The position numbers and the translations under genes are program-made. Of a stretch of 9,755 nucleotides of DNA, positions 1 through 5,516 are shown one piece after another. A model generated the notes under the pieces. It ran no database searches and was not told the DNA's origin. It saw only the letters and a list, made by a program, of their open reading frames with translations. Within the stretch, counting starts at the first letter, position 1. Each line of letters starts with the position of its first letter. Source of the stretch: an uncultured Oscillibacter sp. (GTDB taxonomy: Bacteria; Bacillota; Clostridia; Oscillospirales; Oscillospiraceae); contig CAJUOD010000104.1 of assembly GCA_910587875.1 (NCBI GenBank), positions 1-9,755 on the forward strand, read 5' to 3'.

Positions 1-138
1 GAACTTTATAAAAGTATCGTGCACTGCATCCTCGGCCCTGGGGCCGGGGCCCAGGAGGCGGGCGGCCAGCCGGTGGAGCTTTCGCTGGGTCTGATTGTAC
101 AGCCGGGTGAAGCGCGCCCGGTCTTCCCTGGGGAACAT
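1..138 (-). CDS. ECF-type RNA polymerase sigma factor, N-terminal part (runs off left edge)
   Basis: Only the first 46 codons are present; the gene continues beyond position 1. The visible peptide starts MFPREDRARFTRLYNQT and ends in AEDAVHDTFIKF. This matches sigma-70 region 2: an aromatic 'F..LY' helix that binds core RNA polymerase, then a helix of the form 'AED.v.dtFik' that leads into -10 recognition. The short N-terminus with no region 1 points to the small ECF group, which usually direct envelope-stress or signal-responsive regulons. The start is the ATG at 136-138, preceded 8 nt upstream by a perfect AAAGGAGG (147-154). A SigW-like promoter lies just upstream (separate entry), suggesting the factor drives its own transcription. 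Region 4 and any linked anti-sigma gene lie outside the window, so the ECF subgroup and its signal cannot be named. The sigma assignment is strong; the ECF assignment is likely. Confidence 0.82.
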   Translation of the reverse strand, partial: MFPREDRARFTRLYNQTQRKLHRLAARLLGPGPRAEDAVHDTFIKF

Positions 139-172
139 GTCCGCCGCCTCCTTTCGTCCTTCTGTATAATAT

Positions 173-199
173 AACGTTTTGGCCCCCGGAAAGGTTTCA
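173..199 (-). promoter_or_regulatory. Candidate ECF (SigW-like) promoter for the sigma factor gene
   Basis: Read on the minus strand, TGAAAC (199-194) is followed after 17 bp by CGTT (176-173). The TGAAAC element continues as CTTT, as in Bacillus ECF promoters, whose consensus is TGAAAC, about 16-17 bp, then CGTA. A start site 6-8 bp downstream of the -10 would leave a leader of about 25-30 nt that contains the AAAGGAGG site. The position immediately before an ECF sigma gene fits autoregulation, which is common in this family. Seen: the two elements and their spacing. Inferred: that the adjacent sigma factor recognises them. Confidence 0.55.
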
Positions 200-289
200 G
201 GGGATTGAAATTTTTTTGTGGGGTCCCCGGGGAATATCCGGTCCGCAAACGGCGGATACTGGAAAGAAACCATCCAGGAGGAAGCGCCT

Positions 290-973
290 ATGATGACCGC
301 CTTTGCCCGCACCGTCATCCTCTATTTTCTCATCATGATCGGCCTCCGCCTCATGGGCAAGCGGCAGATTGGCGAGCTGGAGCCCGGCGAGCTGGTGCTG
401 ACCATGATGATTTCAGATCTGGCCACCGTGCCCATGCAGGACTTCGGCATCCCTTTGCTTGCGGGAGTCATCCCCATTCTGACCCTGCTGGCCCTGTCCA
501 TGCTGTTAAGCCAGCTGTCCCTCACCAGCCTCCGCTTCCGGGCGCTGGCCTGCGGCACGCCCTCCGTGCTCATCCGGGAGGGGGTCCTCCAGCAGGAGGC
601 CATGCGGAAGAACCGCTACACCCTGGACGAGCTGCTGGAGGAGCTCCGGGGCCAGGGCTTTACCGGGGTGGAGGAGGTCAAGTACGCCGTGTTGGAGAAC
701 TCGGGGCACCTCTCCGTTCTCCCCTGGGCCAGGAACCAGCCCCCCACGGCGGAGCAGCTGGGGCTGGAGGCGGAGGAGGACGGATCCCTGCCGGTGGTCC
801 TGGTGAACGACGGGCGGCTCCTCCGGCGGAACCTGGAGGCCCGGGGACTGGACGAGGTCTGGCTCCGGGAGACCCTGCAGAGGGAGGGCCTGGGCTCCCA
901 CCGGGAGGCGTTTTTGCTGGCGGTGGACGAGACGGGCCGGGTGACCTGCGTGCGGAAGGAGGGCCGGGCATGA
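290..973 (+). CDS. YetF-like DUF421 membrane protein
   Basis: A 227-aa protein of the YetF/DUF421 family, close to the family's usual length. Three hydrophobic segments are visible near residues 4-21, 35-50 and 55-78. The family signature between the first two reads LMGKRQIGELEPGELV (21-36). The C-terminal half is cytoplasmic-type alpha/beta sequence with the usual 'VEEVKYAVLENSGHLSV' stretch (127-143) and a second, weaker lobe (about 166-222). The molecular role of the family is unknown; some relatives act in the inner membrane of Bacillus spores. The start at 290 was chosen because AGGAGG (276-281) sits 8 nt upstream; a second ATG at 293 would be equally readable, and the frame is open further upstream without a ribosome site. 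No convincing sigma-A promoter is visible between this gene and the divergent sigma factor. Its stop overlaps the next gene (ATGA). Confidence 0.88.
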   Translation: MMTAFARTVILYFLIMIGLRLMGKRQIGELEPGELVLTMMISDLATVPMQDFGIPLLAGVIPILTLLALSMLLSQLSLTSLRFRALACGTPSVLIREGVLQQEAMRKNRYTLDELLEELRGQGFTGVEEVKYAVLENSGHLSVLPWARNQPPTAEQLGLEAEEDGSLPVVLVNDGRLLRRNLEARGLDEVWLRETLQREGLGSHREAFLLAVDETGRVTCVRKEGRA

Positions 974-1353
974 AGAAGGGACTGCTGATCCCCGCCGCCC
1001 TGCTGGGGGCCATCCTGGCCTTCTGCCTCTGGAACGGCGCGGCCATGGCGGCGCATACGGCCCGCTGGCGGGCCCAGCTGGAGGAGGCAGACCGCCGGGT
1101 CCTGCTGGAGGACTGGGAGGGGGCCGCCGCCGTCATCCGGGCGGGCTACGCCGACTGGACGGAGCGCCAGACCTACCTCCACTGCGTCACGGGCCACGAC
1201 GCCGTGGACGACGCGGAGGCCATGTACCACCGGGCCCTGGCCTTCGCCGAGCGGGAGGAGGACAGCGAGCTCCGGGCGGAGCTGGCGGACCTCCGGGACC
1301 AGCTCCGGCTGCTTTCGGAGATGGAGGAGCTCTCCTTGCGGAACGTGCTGTAG
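970..1353 (+). CDS. DUF4363-family small membrane-anchored protein
   Basis: A 127-aa protein with a KK n-region, one hydrophobic segment (about residues 4-27), then an alpha-helical, highly charged domain rich in E, R, A and L. The segment could be an uncleaved anchor or a signal peptide; the WNGAAMAAHTARW stretch is compatible with either. Size, N-terminal anchor and position directly behind a DUF421 gene fit the DUF4363 family, which has no known function. The start ATG at 970-972 overlaps the TGA of the DUF421 gene by 4 bp, so translation is probably coupled and the two products probably work together. The domain would face outward if the anchor follows the positive-inside rule. The reading frame is real: it has a proper start and a helix-forming composition, and is followed by a hairpin just after the stop. 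The family name is from memory of motif and context, so it is less certain than the gene itself. Confidence 0.72.
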   Translation: MKKGLLIPAALLGAILAFCLWNGAAMAAHTARWRAQLEEADRRVLLEDWEGAAAVIRAGYADWTERQTYLHCVTGHDAVDDAEAMYHRALAFAEREEDSELRAELADLRDQLRLLSEMEELSLRNVL

Positions 1354-1357
1354 AACA

Positions 1358-1393
1358 TCAGGCGGCTGTCCCCAGTTGGGGACAGCCGCCTGA
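1358..1393. terminator. Perfect 16-bp hairpin between convergent genes, probable bidirectional terminator
   Basis: Arms 1358-1373 and 1378-1393 are exactly complementary around the 4-nt loop AGTT; the core arm is GGCGGCTGTCCCC. It starts 4 bp after the DUF4363 stop and ends 7 bp before the stop of the convergent 190-aa gene, the expected place for a shared terminator. Neither side has a true T-tract (plus side CGCGGTCTTAC, minus side TGTTCTA). It may therefore act as a weak or factor-assisted terminator, or mainly as a 3'-end stabiliser. Confidence 0.65.
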
Positions 1394-1400
1394 CGCGGTC

Positions 1401-1973
1401 TTACAGGATTTCCTCGGCGGGGAGTTCGGGCGCTTCTGCGGAGGCGGAGACGGTGGAGGGATGGGGCACGGAGATGTCCGTGTCTCCCGCCACTTCCTCG
1501 GCGGTCTTCTGCTCTCCGGGTTCCTCCTCGTCCTCCCACAGGGAGTCGTACTCTTCCTCGTTCTGCTTGGCGATCTGCGCCGCCTGCTTGGCGGCCATGT
1601 AGAGCTTGAAGTCGTATTCCATCAGCTTCTGCTCGTCCTTGGCCGGGACCTTGGCCCCGGAGGCGATGCGGCGGTAGACCTCCATGATCCTGCCCATCTC
1701 CTCCGCCATCTTGGCCATGGTATCCGCCTGCCGCCGGTTGCACTCGTCCCCAAAGATCTTGGTTTCAGTGGCGGTGATGCCCATCAGGGCCTTGTCCACC
1801 GCGTCATACTGGGCGTCCAGCAGGGACAGCTCCCTGGAGAGCTCCACCCGGTCGAAGGCGGACGTCAGGGGATGCTGTTCCTGCTCCTTCAGGACCTTCT
1901 CCAGGGCCTCCCGCTTCTCCCAGATCTCGTGCCGGTGGGCGGCGTAGGACTGCTTGGCGTCCCGGATCTTCAC
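1401..1973 (-). CDS. Conserved-looking coiled-coil protein of unknown function, behind ackA
   Basis: A 190-aa, very charged, cytosolic protein with no signal peptide or membrane segment. Residues 1-130 look almost entirely helical: a first helical region (about 1-75, with heptad-like runs such as WEKREALEKVLKEQEQ), a middle part with the only cysteine (DECNRRQ, about residue 78), and a helix containing DEQKLMEYDFKLYMAAKQAAQ (about 112-132). The tail is acidic and low in complexity (EEEYDSLWEDEEEPGEQ, then P/S/A/E-rich to the end). I do not recognise a named family. The start is GTG at 1971-1973, with AAGGAGGTG 9 nt upstream (core GGAGG 1983-1987); no better ATG is available. It lies 32 bp behind ackA with no terminator between them, so the two are probably co-transcribed. 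A structural, scaffolding or regulatory role is possible, but nothing in the sequence shows one. Confidence 0.8.
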   Translation of the reverse strand: MKIRDAKQSYAAHRHEIWEKREALEKVLKEQEQHPLTSAFDRVELSRELSLLDAQYDAVDKALMGITATETKIFGDECNRRQADTMAKMAEEMGRIMEVYRRIASGAKVPAKDEQKLMEYDFKLYMAAKQAAQIAKQNEEEYDSLWEDEEEPGEQKTAEEVAGDTDISVPHPSTVSASAEAPELPAEEIL

Positions 1974-2005
1974 GGTGGGTCACCTCCTTGCCCGGATTGG
2001 TTTTG

Positions 2006-3202
2006 TTACTTCTTCGCCAGCGCCGCCGTGTCCATGGCGATCATCAGTTCCTCGTTGGTGGGGATCAGCAGGACCTTGACCTTGGAGTCGGGGGCGGAGA
2101 TGACGGTCTCCTTGCCCCGGACGTCGTTGGCGGCGGGGTCCAGCTTGACGCCCATGTACTCCAGGCCCTGGCAGACCATGGCTCGGACGGCCTTGTCGTT
2201 CTCTCCCACGCCGGCGGTGAAGATGATTGCGTCCACTCCGCCCATGGCGGCGGCGTAGGCACCCACGTACTTTTTCACCTCATAGGCAAACTTCTCCTGG
2301 GCCAGGGCGGCCTTGGCGTCGCCCTTGGAGGCGGCGGACTCCAGGTCCCGGAAGTCGGAGGAGACGCAGCTTAAGCCCTCCACGCCGGACTTTTTGTTCA
2401 GGGCGTTCAGCATCTCGTCGATGCCCATTCCCCGCTTATTCATCTCATACTGGAGGATGCCCGCGTCCAGGTCGCCGGACCGGGTGCCCATGGGCACGCC
2501 CGCCAGAGGGGTGAAGCCCATGGAGGTGTCCACGCTCTTGCCGCCGTCCACGGCGGTGATGGAGGAGCCGTTGCCCAGGTGGCAGGAGATCAGCTTGACC
2601 TCCTCGGGCTTTTTGCCAAGCATGGCGGCGGCCCGGCCCGCCACGTACTTGTGGCTGGTGCCGTGGAAGCCGTAGCGCCGGACCTTGTCCTCCTCGTACC
2701 AGGCGTAGGGCAGGGCGTACATATAGGCCCTGGCGGGCATGGTCTGGTGGAAGGCGGTGTCGAACACGGCCACCATGGGCACGCCGGGCATGACCTTCTG
2801 GCAGGCCCGAATGCCCGTCAGGTTGGCGGGGTTGTGCAGGGGGGCCAGGGGGATGCAGTCCTCAATGGCCTTCAGTACCGCGTCGTCAATCAGCACGGAC
2901 TTGTTGAAGGCCTCTCCGCCGTGGACCACCCGGTGTCCCACGGCTCCGATCTCGCTCATGGAGGAAATCACGCCGTTTTCCTTGTCCGCCACCGCGTCCA
3001 GCACGGCCTGGATGGCCTCGGAGTGGGTGGGCATGGGGACGTCGATGGCGTCCAGGGTTTTCTTTCCCTCGGCCTTGTAGGTGAATTTGCCGTCGATGCC
3101 GATGCGCTCGCACAGGCCCTTGGCCAGCAGCACGCCGCTTTCGGGGTCCAGAAGCTGATACTTCAGGGAAGAGCTGCCCGCGTTGATGACCAGAATGTTC
3201 AT
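2006..3202 (-). CDS. ackA: Acetate kinase
   Basis: AckA interconverts acetyl phosphate + ADP and acetate + ATP in the cytosol, the ATP-yielding last step of acetate formation in fermenting Clostridia. The 398-aa protein is full length and shows every family landmark: the phosphate-1 motif NAGSSSLKYQ near the N-terminus, GHRVVHGG (89-96), PLAPLHNP (118-125), YGFHGTSHKYV (177-187), the LGNGSSI phosphate-2 loop (209-215), TSMGFTPLAGVPMGTRSGD (226-244), FTAGVGEN and the terminal TNEELMIA. The catalytic residues fall at the same numbers as in the Methanosarcina enzyme: N7, R91, H123, D148, H180, R241 and E384. The ATG at 3200-3202 follows GAGGAG (3212-3217) by 9 nt. The usual partner pta (phosphotransacetylase) is not beside it in this window. 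The next gene downstream is the 190-aa coiled-coil protein, probably in the same transcript. Confidence 0.98.
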   Translation of the reverse strand: MNILVINAGSSSLKYQLLDPESGVLLAKGLCERIGIDGKFTYKAEGKKTLDAIDVPMPTHSEAIQAVLDAVADKENGVISSMSEIGAVGHRVVHGGEAFNKSVLIDDAVLKAIEDCIPLAPLHNPANLTGIRACQKVMPGVPMVAVFDTAFHQTMPARAYMYALPYAWYEEDKVRRYGFHGTSHKYVAGRAAAMLGKKPEEVKLISCHLGNGSSITAVDGGKSVDTSMGFTPLAGVPMGTRSGDLDAGILQYEMNKRGMGIDEMLNALNKKSGVEGLSCVSSDFRDLESAASKGDAKAALAQEKFAYEVKKYVGAYAAAMGGVDAIIFTAGVGENDKAVRAMVCQGLEYMGVKLDPAANDVRGKETVISAPDSKVKVLLIPTNEELMIAMDTAALAKK

Positions 3203-3256
3203 GATGACCGTCTCCTCTTCTTTTGGGGCGGGGACTTGCGCCGGCCCCGAATTTCA

Positions 3257-3262
3257 TATAAT
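3257..3262 (+). promoter_or_regulatory. Possible -10 element for the tmcAL operon
   Basis: TATAAT at 3257-3262 is a perfect -10 hexamer pointing towards tmcAL. The best -35 is only TTGCGC (3236-3241) at a short 15-bp spacing, with no TG extension. The leader would be about 128 nt and would cross the ackA promoter, so the two transcripts would overlap head to head by about 40 nt. No better plus-strand promoter is visible nearer to the tmcAL start. Low confidence. Confidence 0.25.
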
Positions 3263-3272
3263 ATTAGAGCGG

Positions 3273-3303
3273 CAGGGAAGGGCGGAACCCCCGCTTTTCC
3301 CTG
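3273..3303 (-). promoter_or_regulatory. Hairpin at the predicted 5' end of the ackA mRNA
   Basis: Arms CAGGGAA (3273-3279) and TTCCCTG (3297-3303), plus an inner GCGG/CCGC pair (3282-3285 and 3291-3294), enclose a 5-nt loop. In the ackA-sense RNA this gives 11 pairs with a 2x2 internal loop (AA against CC). It would lie only about 5 nt from the predicted 5' end of the transcript, a position typical of mRNA-stabilising leader hairpins. In plus-strand RNA the internal loop would close with two G-U pairs. The inverted repeat is directly visible; its role is inferred. Confidence 0.4.
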
Positions 3304-3315
3304 TTGTCCAACTCC

Positions 3316-3343
3316 ATTATACCAGACTTTCCAGGAGTTACAA
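3316..3343 (-). promoter_or_regulatory. Sigma-A promoter of ackA (extended -10)
   Basis: On the minus strand TTGTAA (3343-3338) is followed after 16 bp by a perfect TATAAT (3321-3316). A TG sits one base upstream of the -10 (TGGTATAAT), making it an extended -10. Transcription should begin near 3307-3310, giving an ackA leader of about 105 nt. This is the best vegetative-type promoter in the window. The -35 matches TTGACA at 4 of 6 positions. Confidence 0.6.
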
Positions 3344-3396
3344 CCGCTTTTTTACCAAACTGTCACTTTTTTGTCACCACTTCAAGGGGGAATTTT

Positions 3397-4599
3397 ATGG
3401 CCGCCGCTGGTATCATTACAGAGTACAATCCCCTCCACATGGGCCACGTCCACCTGATGGCGGAGGCCCGCCGCCTCCTGGGGCCGGAGACGGGGATTAT
3501 CTGCGTCATGAGCGGGAACTATGTCCAGCGGGGGGGCTTCGCCGTTGCGGGCAAGCTCGCCCGGGCCGCTGCCGCCGTCCAAAGCGGGGCGGACCTGGTG
3601 CTGGAGCTGCCCGTTCCCTGGGCCCTCTCCTCGGCGGAGGGCTTCGCCGCCGGGGCCGTGGAGATGTTAAAGGCCACGGGGGCCGTTGACCACCTGGTCT
3701 TCGGCAGCGAGGGCGGGGACGCCGCGCCCCTGGTCCGCTGCGCCGAGGCCCTTTGCTCCGGAGGCTTCCCGGAGGCCCTCCGGCAGGAGCTGAAACAGGG
3801 GGACAGCTTCCCCGCCGCCCGCCAGCGGGCCCTCCTGGGCCTGGTTTCGGAGGAGGACGCGGCGGCGCTTGGGCGGCCCAACGACACCCTGGGCGTGGAG
3901 TACTGCAAGGCCCTCCGGGGCAGCGGGATCCGGCCCGTAGCCGTCCCCCGCCGGGGGGCGGGACACGGCGGCGAAACGGTGAAGGACGGCTTTGCCTCCG
4001 CCACCGCCATCCGCGCCCTGCTCCGCCGGGGGGAGGAAGAGGAGGCTCTGCGCCTCATGGCCCCCGCCATGGCCTCCGCCTACCGGATGGAACGGGAGGC
4101 CGGACGGGCCCCCGCCGGAATTTGGAACTGTGAGCGGGCCGTCCTGGCCCGGCTGCGCTTCCTGGAGGAGGCGGACTGGGCCGCCCTGGACCCGGGGAAC
4201 GAGGGCCTGTACCGCCGCTTTGCCCGCTCCGCCGGCTCCGCCGCCTCGGTGGAGGAGCTGCTGGAGGCCGTGAAGACGAAACGCTACCCCCTGGCCCGGC
4301 TGCGCCGGACGGTGTTCCGGGCCTATCTGGGTCTTCCCCCCGCGCCGCCGGAGCGGCCCGCCTATCTGCGGGTCCTGGCGGCAAACGGGCGGGGAACGGC
4401 CCTGCTGGCCGGGATGCGGAACACCGCCGCCCTGCCGGTCTTGACCAAGCCCGCCGCCGTCCGCCGCCTCTCGGAGGAGGCCCGGCGCCTCTTCGAGCTG
4501 GAGGCCCGGGCGAACCGGCTGTACGCCCTGGCCTGTCCCAATCCCGCCGCCGTCCCGGACGAGCGGCGGATGGGCCCGGTCATCGTGGGGGAGGGCTGA
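3397..4599 (+). CDS. tmcAL: tRNA(Met) cytidine acetate ligase (YlbM family)
   Basis: TmcAL activates acetate with ATP to acetyl-AMP and transfers it to the wobble cytidine (C34) of elongator tRNA-Met, giving N4-acetylcytidine, which guards against misreading of AUA. The 400-aa protein is near the usual family length of about 400-415. It opens with the nucleotidyltransferase core GIITEYNPLHMGHVH (5-19), whose HMGH (14-17) is the HIGH-like ATP-binding motif. MSGNYVQRGGFAV (38-50), ADLVLELPV (65-73), VFGSEGG (101-107), PNDTLGVEYCKAL (161-173) and FASATAIRALL (199-209) follow, all typical of the family. Most relatives I recall have RGE where this protein has RGG. The ATG at 3397 was chosen because AAGGGGG (3384-3390) sits 6 nt upstream and the family N-terminus begins here; the open frame upstream has no family sequence. 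It is divergent from ackA and lies 17 bp before a lipoprotein gene. Confidence 0.93.
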   Translation: MAAAGIITEYNPLHMGHVHLMAEARRLLGPETGIICVMSGNYVQRGGFAVAGKLARAAAAVQSGADLVLELPVPWALSSAEGFAAGAVEMLKATGAVDHLVFGSEGGDAAPLVRCAEALCSGGFPEALRQELKQGDSFPAARQRALLGLVSEEDAAALGRPNDTLGVEYCKALRGSGIRPVAVPRRGAGHGGETVKDGFASATAIRALLRRGEEEEALRLMAPAMASAYRMEREAGRAPAGIWNCERAVLARLRFLEEADWAALDPGNEGLYRRFARSAGSAASVEELLEAVKTKRYPLARLRRTVFRAYLGLPPAPPERPAYLRVLAANGRGTALLAGMRNTAALPVLTKPAAVRRLSEEARRLFELEARANRLYALACPNPAAVPDERRMGPVIVGEG

Positions 4600-4616
4600 A
4601 CAAAGGAGGAATCCCG

Positions 4617-5468
4617 ATGAGCGCCATGATCGCCCTGCTGCTGGTGTTCAGCGCCCTGGTGGGCTGCACCGGGGAGACGCTGACCAATGTGAAAAACGCC
4701 CTGCCGGATCCGCCCCCGGAGACAGTCGCCTTCTCCGTGGAGATGGAGGAATATCAGGAGACCGTCCGGGATGAGGACGGCGCGGTGCTGGCGGAGTGCG
4801 CCTATGAGCTGCCGGTGATGCGGGCCCTGACGGAGGACGGGGCTGTCCTGGAGACCGCCTCCACGGAGGCGCAGGAGCGGGCTCTGGCGAAGGCGGAGGC
4901 CTTCAACGCCCGCTTCGCCCCCTGGAAGACCAATCCCAAGACCCTGGCGGAGAGCGCCAGGGAGGACCGGGCCTTCCGGAATGAGTCGGGCCTGGAGCCG
5001 GTGGCCTATACCGATGACCTGTGGTGTACCGTGTACCGGACGGAGACCCTGGTCAGCGTCTCCGGGACCTACAGCACCTACACCGGCGGGGCCCACCCTA
5101 ACCACATTCTGATGAGCTGGAACTTCGACCTGGAGGCCGGAGAGTTCTTCGAGCCCGAGATCCTGGACGAGGGCGGGGACCTGCGGGACTTTGTCCGCGT
5201 GGCCTTGGTCCGTCAGGTCCGGGAGCCGGAGGGGGAGCCGGGCGCGAAGCCGGAGGACCTCTACTGGGAGGACTACGAGGACATCCTGGCGGACTGGCCC
5301 AGCTACGCCGTCAGCTTTGACGAGGAGGGCATGACCGTGGGCTTCTCCCCCTACGAGCTGGCGTGCTACGCCGCCGGGCCTCAGGTGTTCCGACTGACCT
5401 ATGACCAGCTGCGGCCCCACCTGGGCCAGCACGGGAAAGCGCTGCTGGGCCTGGAGGAGGCCGGATAA
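4617..5468 (+). CDS. Lipoprotein with DUF4163 and RsiV-like DUF3298 domains
   Basis: A 283-aa exported lipoprotein. The N-terminus is a hydrophobic stretch ending in the lipobox LVGC, with the lipidated Cys at residue 17; unusually, the n-region has no Lys or Arg. Residues about 35-140 resemble DUF4163. Residues about 150-268 are DUF3298: YTGGAHPNH (155-163) followed by 'SWNFDLEAGEFF' (167-178), and the closing block SFDEEGMTVGFSPYELACYAAG (233-254) with LTYDQLRPHL at the end. The same pair of domains forms the outer, lysozyme-binding part of RsiV, the Bacillus anti-sigma-V factor. Here no transmembrane anti-sigma part is present, so signalling to a sigma factor is not supported. The ATG at 4617 follows AAAGGAGGA (4602-4610) with 7 nt after the core. 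It is probably co-transcribed with tmcAL; the functional reason for that pairing is not evident. Confidence 0.85.
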   Translation: MSAMIALLLVFSALVGCTGETLTNVKNALPDPPPETVAFSVEMEEYQETVRDEDGAVLAECAYELPVMRALTEDGAVLETASTEAQERALAKAEAFNARFAPWKTNPKTLAESAREDRAFRNESGLEPVAYTDDLWCTVYRTETLVSVSGTYSTYTGGAHPNHILMSWNFDLEAGEFFEPEILDEGGDLRDFVRVALVRQVREPEGEPGAKPEDLYWEDYEDILADWPSYAVSFDEEGMTVGFSPYELACYAAGPQVFRLTYDQLRPHLGQHGKALLGLEEAG

Positions 5469-5471
5469 GCA

Positions 5472-5512
5472 AAAGAACAGCGGGCCGTCCGAGATGGACG
5501 GCCCGCTTCTTT
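5472..5512. terminator. Bidirectional rho-independent terminator between convergent operons
   Basis: A 12-bp perfect GC-rich stem, AGCGGGCCGTCC (5479-5490) and its complement (5496-5507), closes a 5-nt loop GAGAT. The flanks are A-rich on the left (AAAAGAA) and T-rich on the right (TTCTTT); they can pair further around a 2-nt bulge and serve as the U-tract on either strand (plus side TTCTTTATG, minus side TGTTCTTTT). It lies just after the lipoprotein stop (5468) and just before the transporter stop (5517), so it can end both converging transcripts. Confidence 0.85.
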
Positions 5513-5516
5513 ATGT

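Noticed and set aside
165..170. TATAAT on the plus strand as a promoter for the DUF421 gene
   Set aside because: The region 17 bp upstream is CGCCGC, with no -35 likeness, and the TG extension is misplaced. The site also lies inside the sigma-gene leader.
205..237. TTGAAA (205-210) with GAATAT (232-237) as a promoter for the DUF421 gene
   Set aside because: The spacer would be 21 bp, too long for a sigma-A promoter.
218..289. N-terminal extension of the DUF421 protein from a GTG at 218
   Set aside because: The extra 24 residues are not hydrophobic or family-like. A good AGGAGG site serves the ATG at 290.
205..1353. Long plus-strand frame that contains the DUF4363 gene and continues upstream through the DUF421 gene
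   Set aside because: The upstream part overlaps the DUF421 gene out of frame, has Pro/Gly/Arg/Ala-rich sequence without domain character, and ignores the natural start at 970 (KK n-region and membrane anchor). It is a GC-bias shadow, not a fusion.
3304..3396. N-terminal extension of TmcAL from a TTG at 3304
   Set aside because: The ribosome site AAGGGGG sits at the ATG at 3397, where the conserved GIITEYNP N-terminus begins. The upstream part is intergenic promoter DNA.
2579..3457. Plus-strand open frame antisense to ackA
   Set aside because: It is His/Gly/Val-rich noise opposite an acetate kinase with all catalytic residues intact.
4362..5432. Minus-strand open frame antisense to the end of tmcAL and the DUF3298 lipoprotein
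   Set aside because: No recognisable domain and no ribosome site. It crosses two well-supported plus-strand genes.
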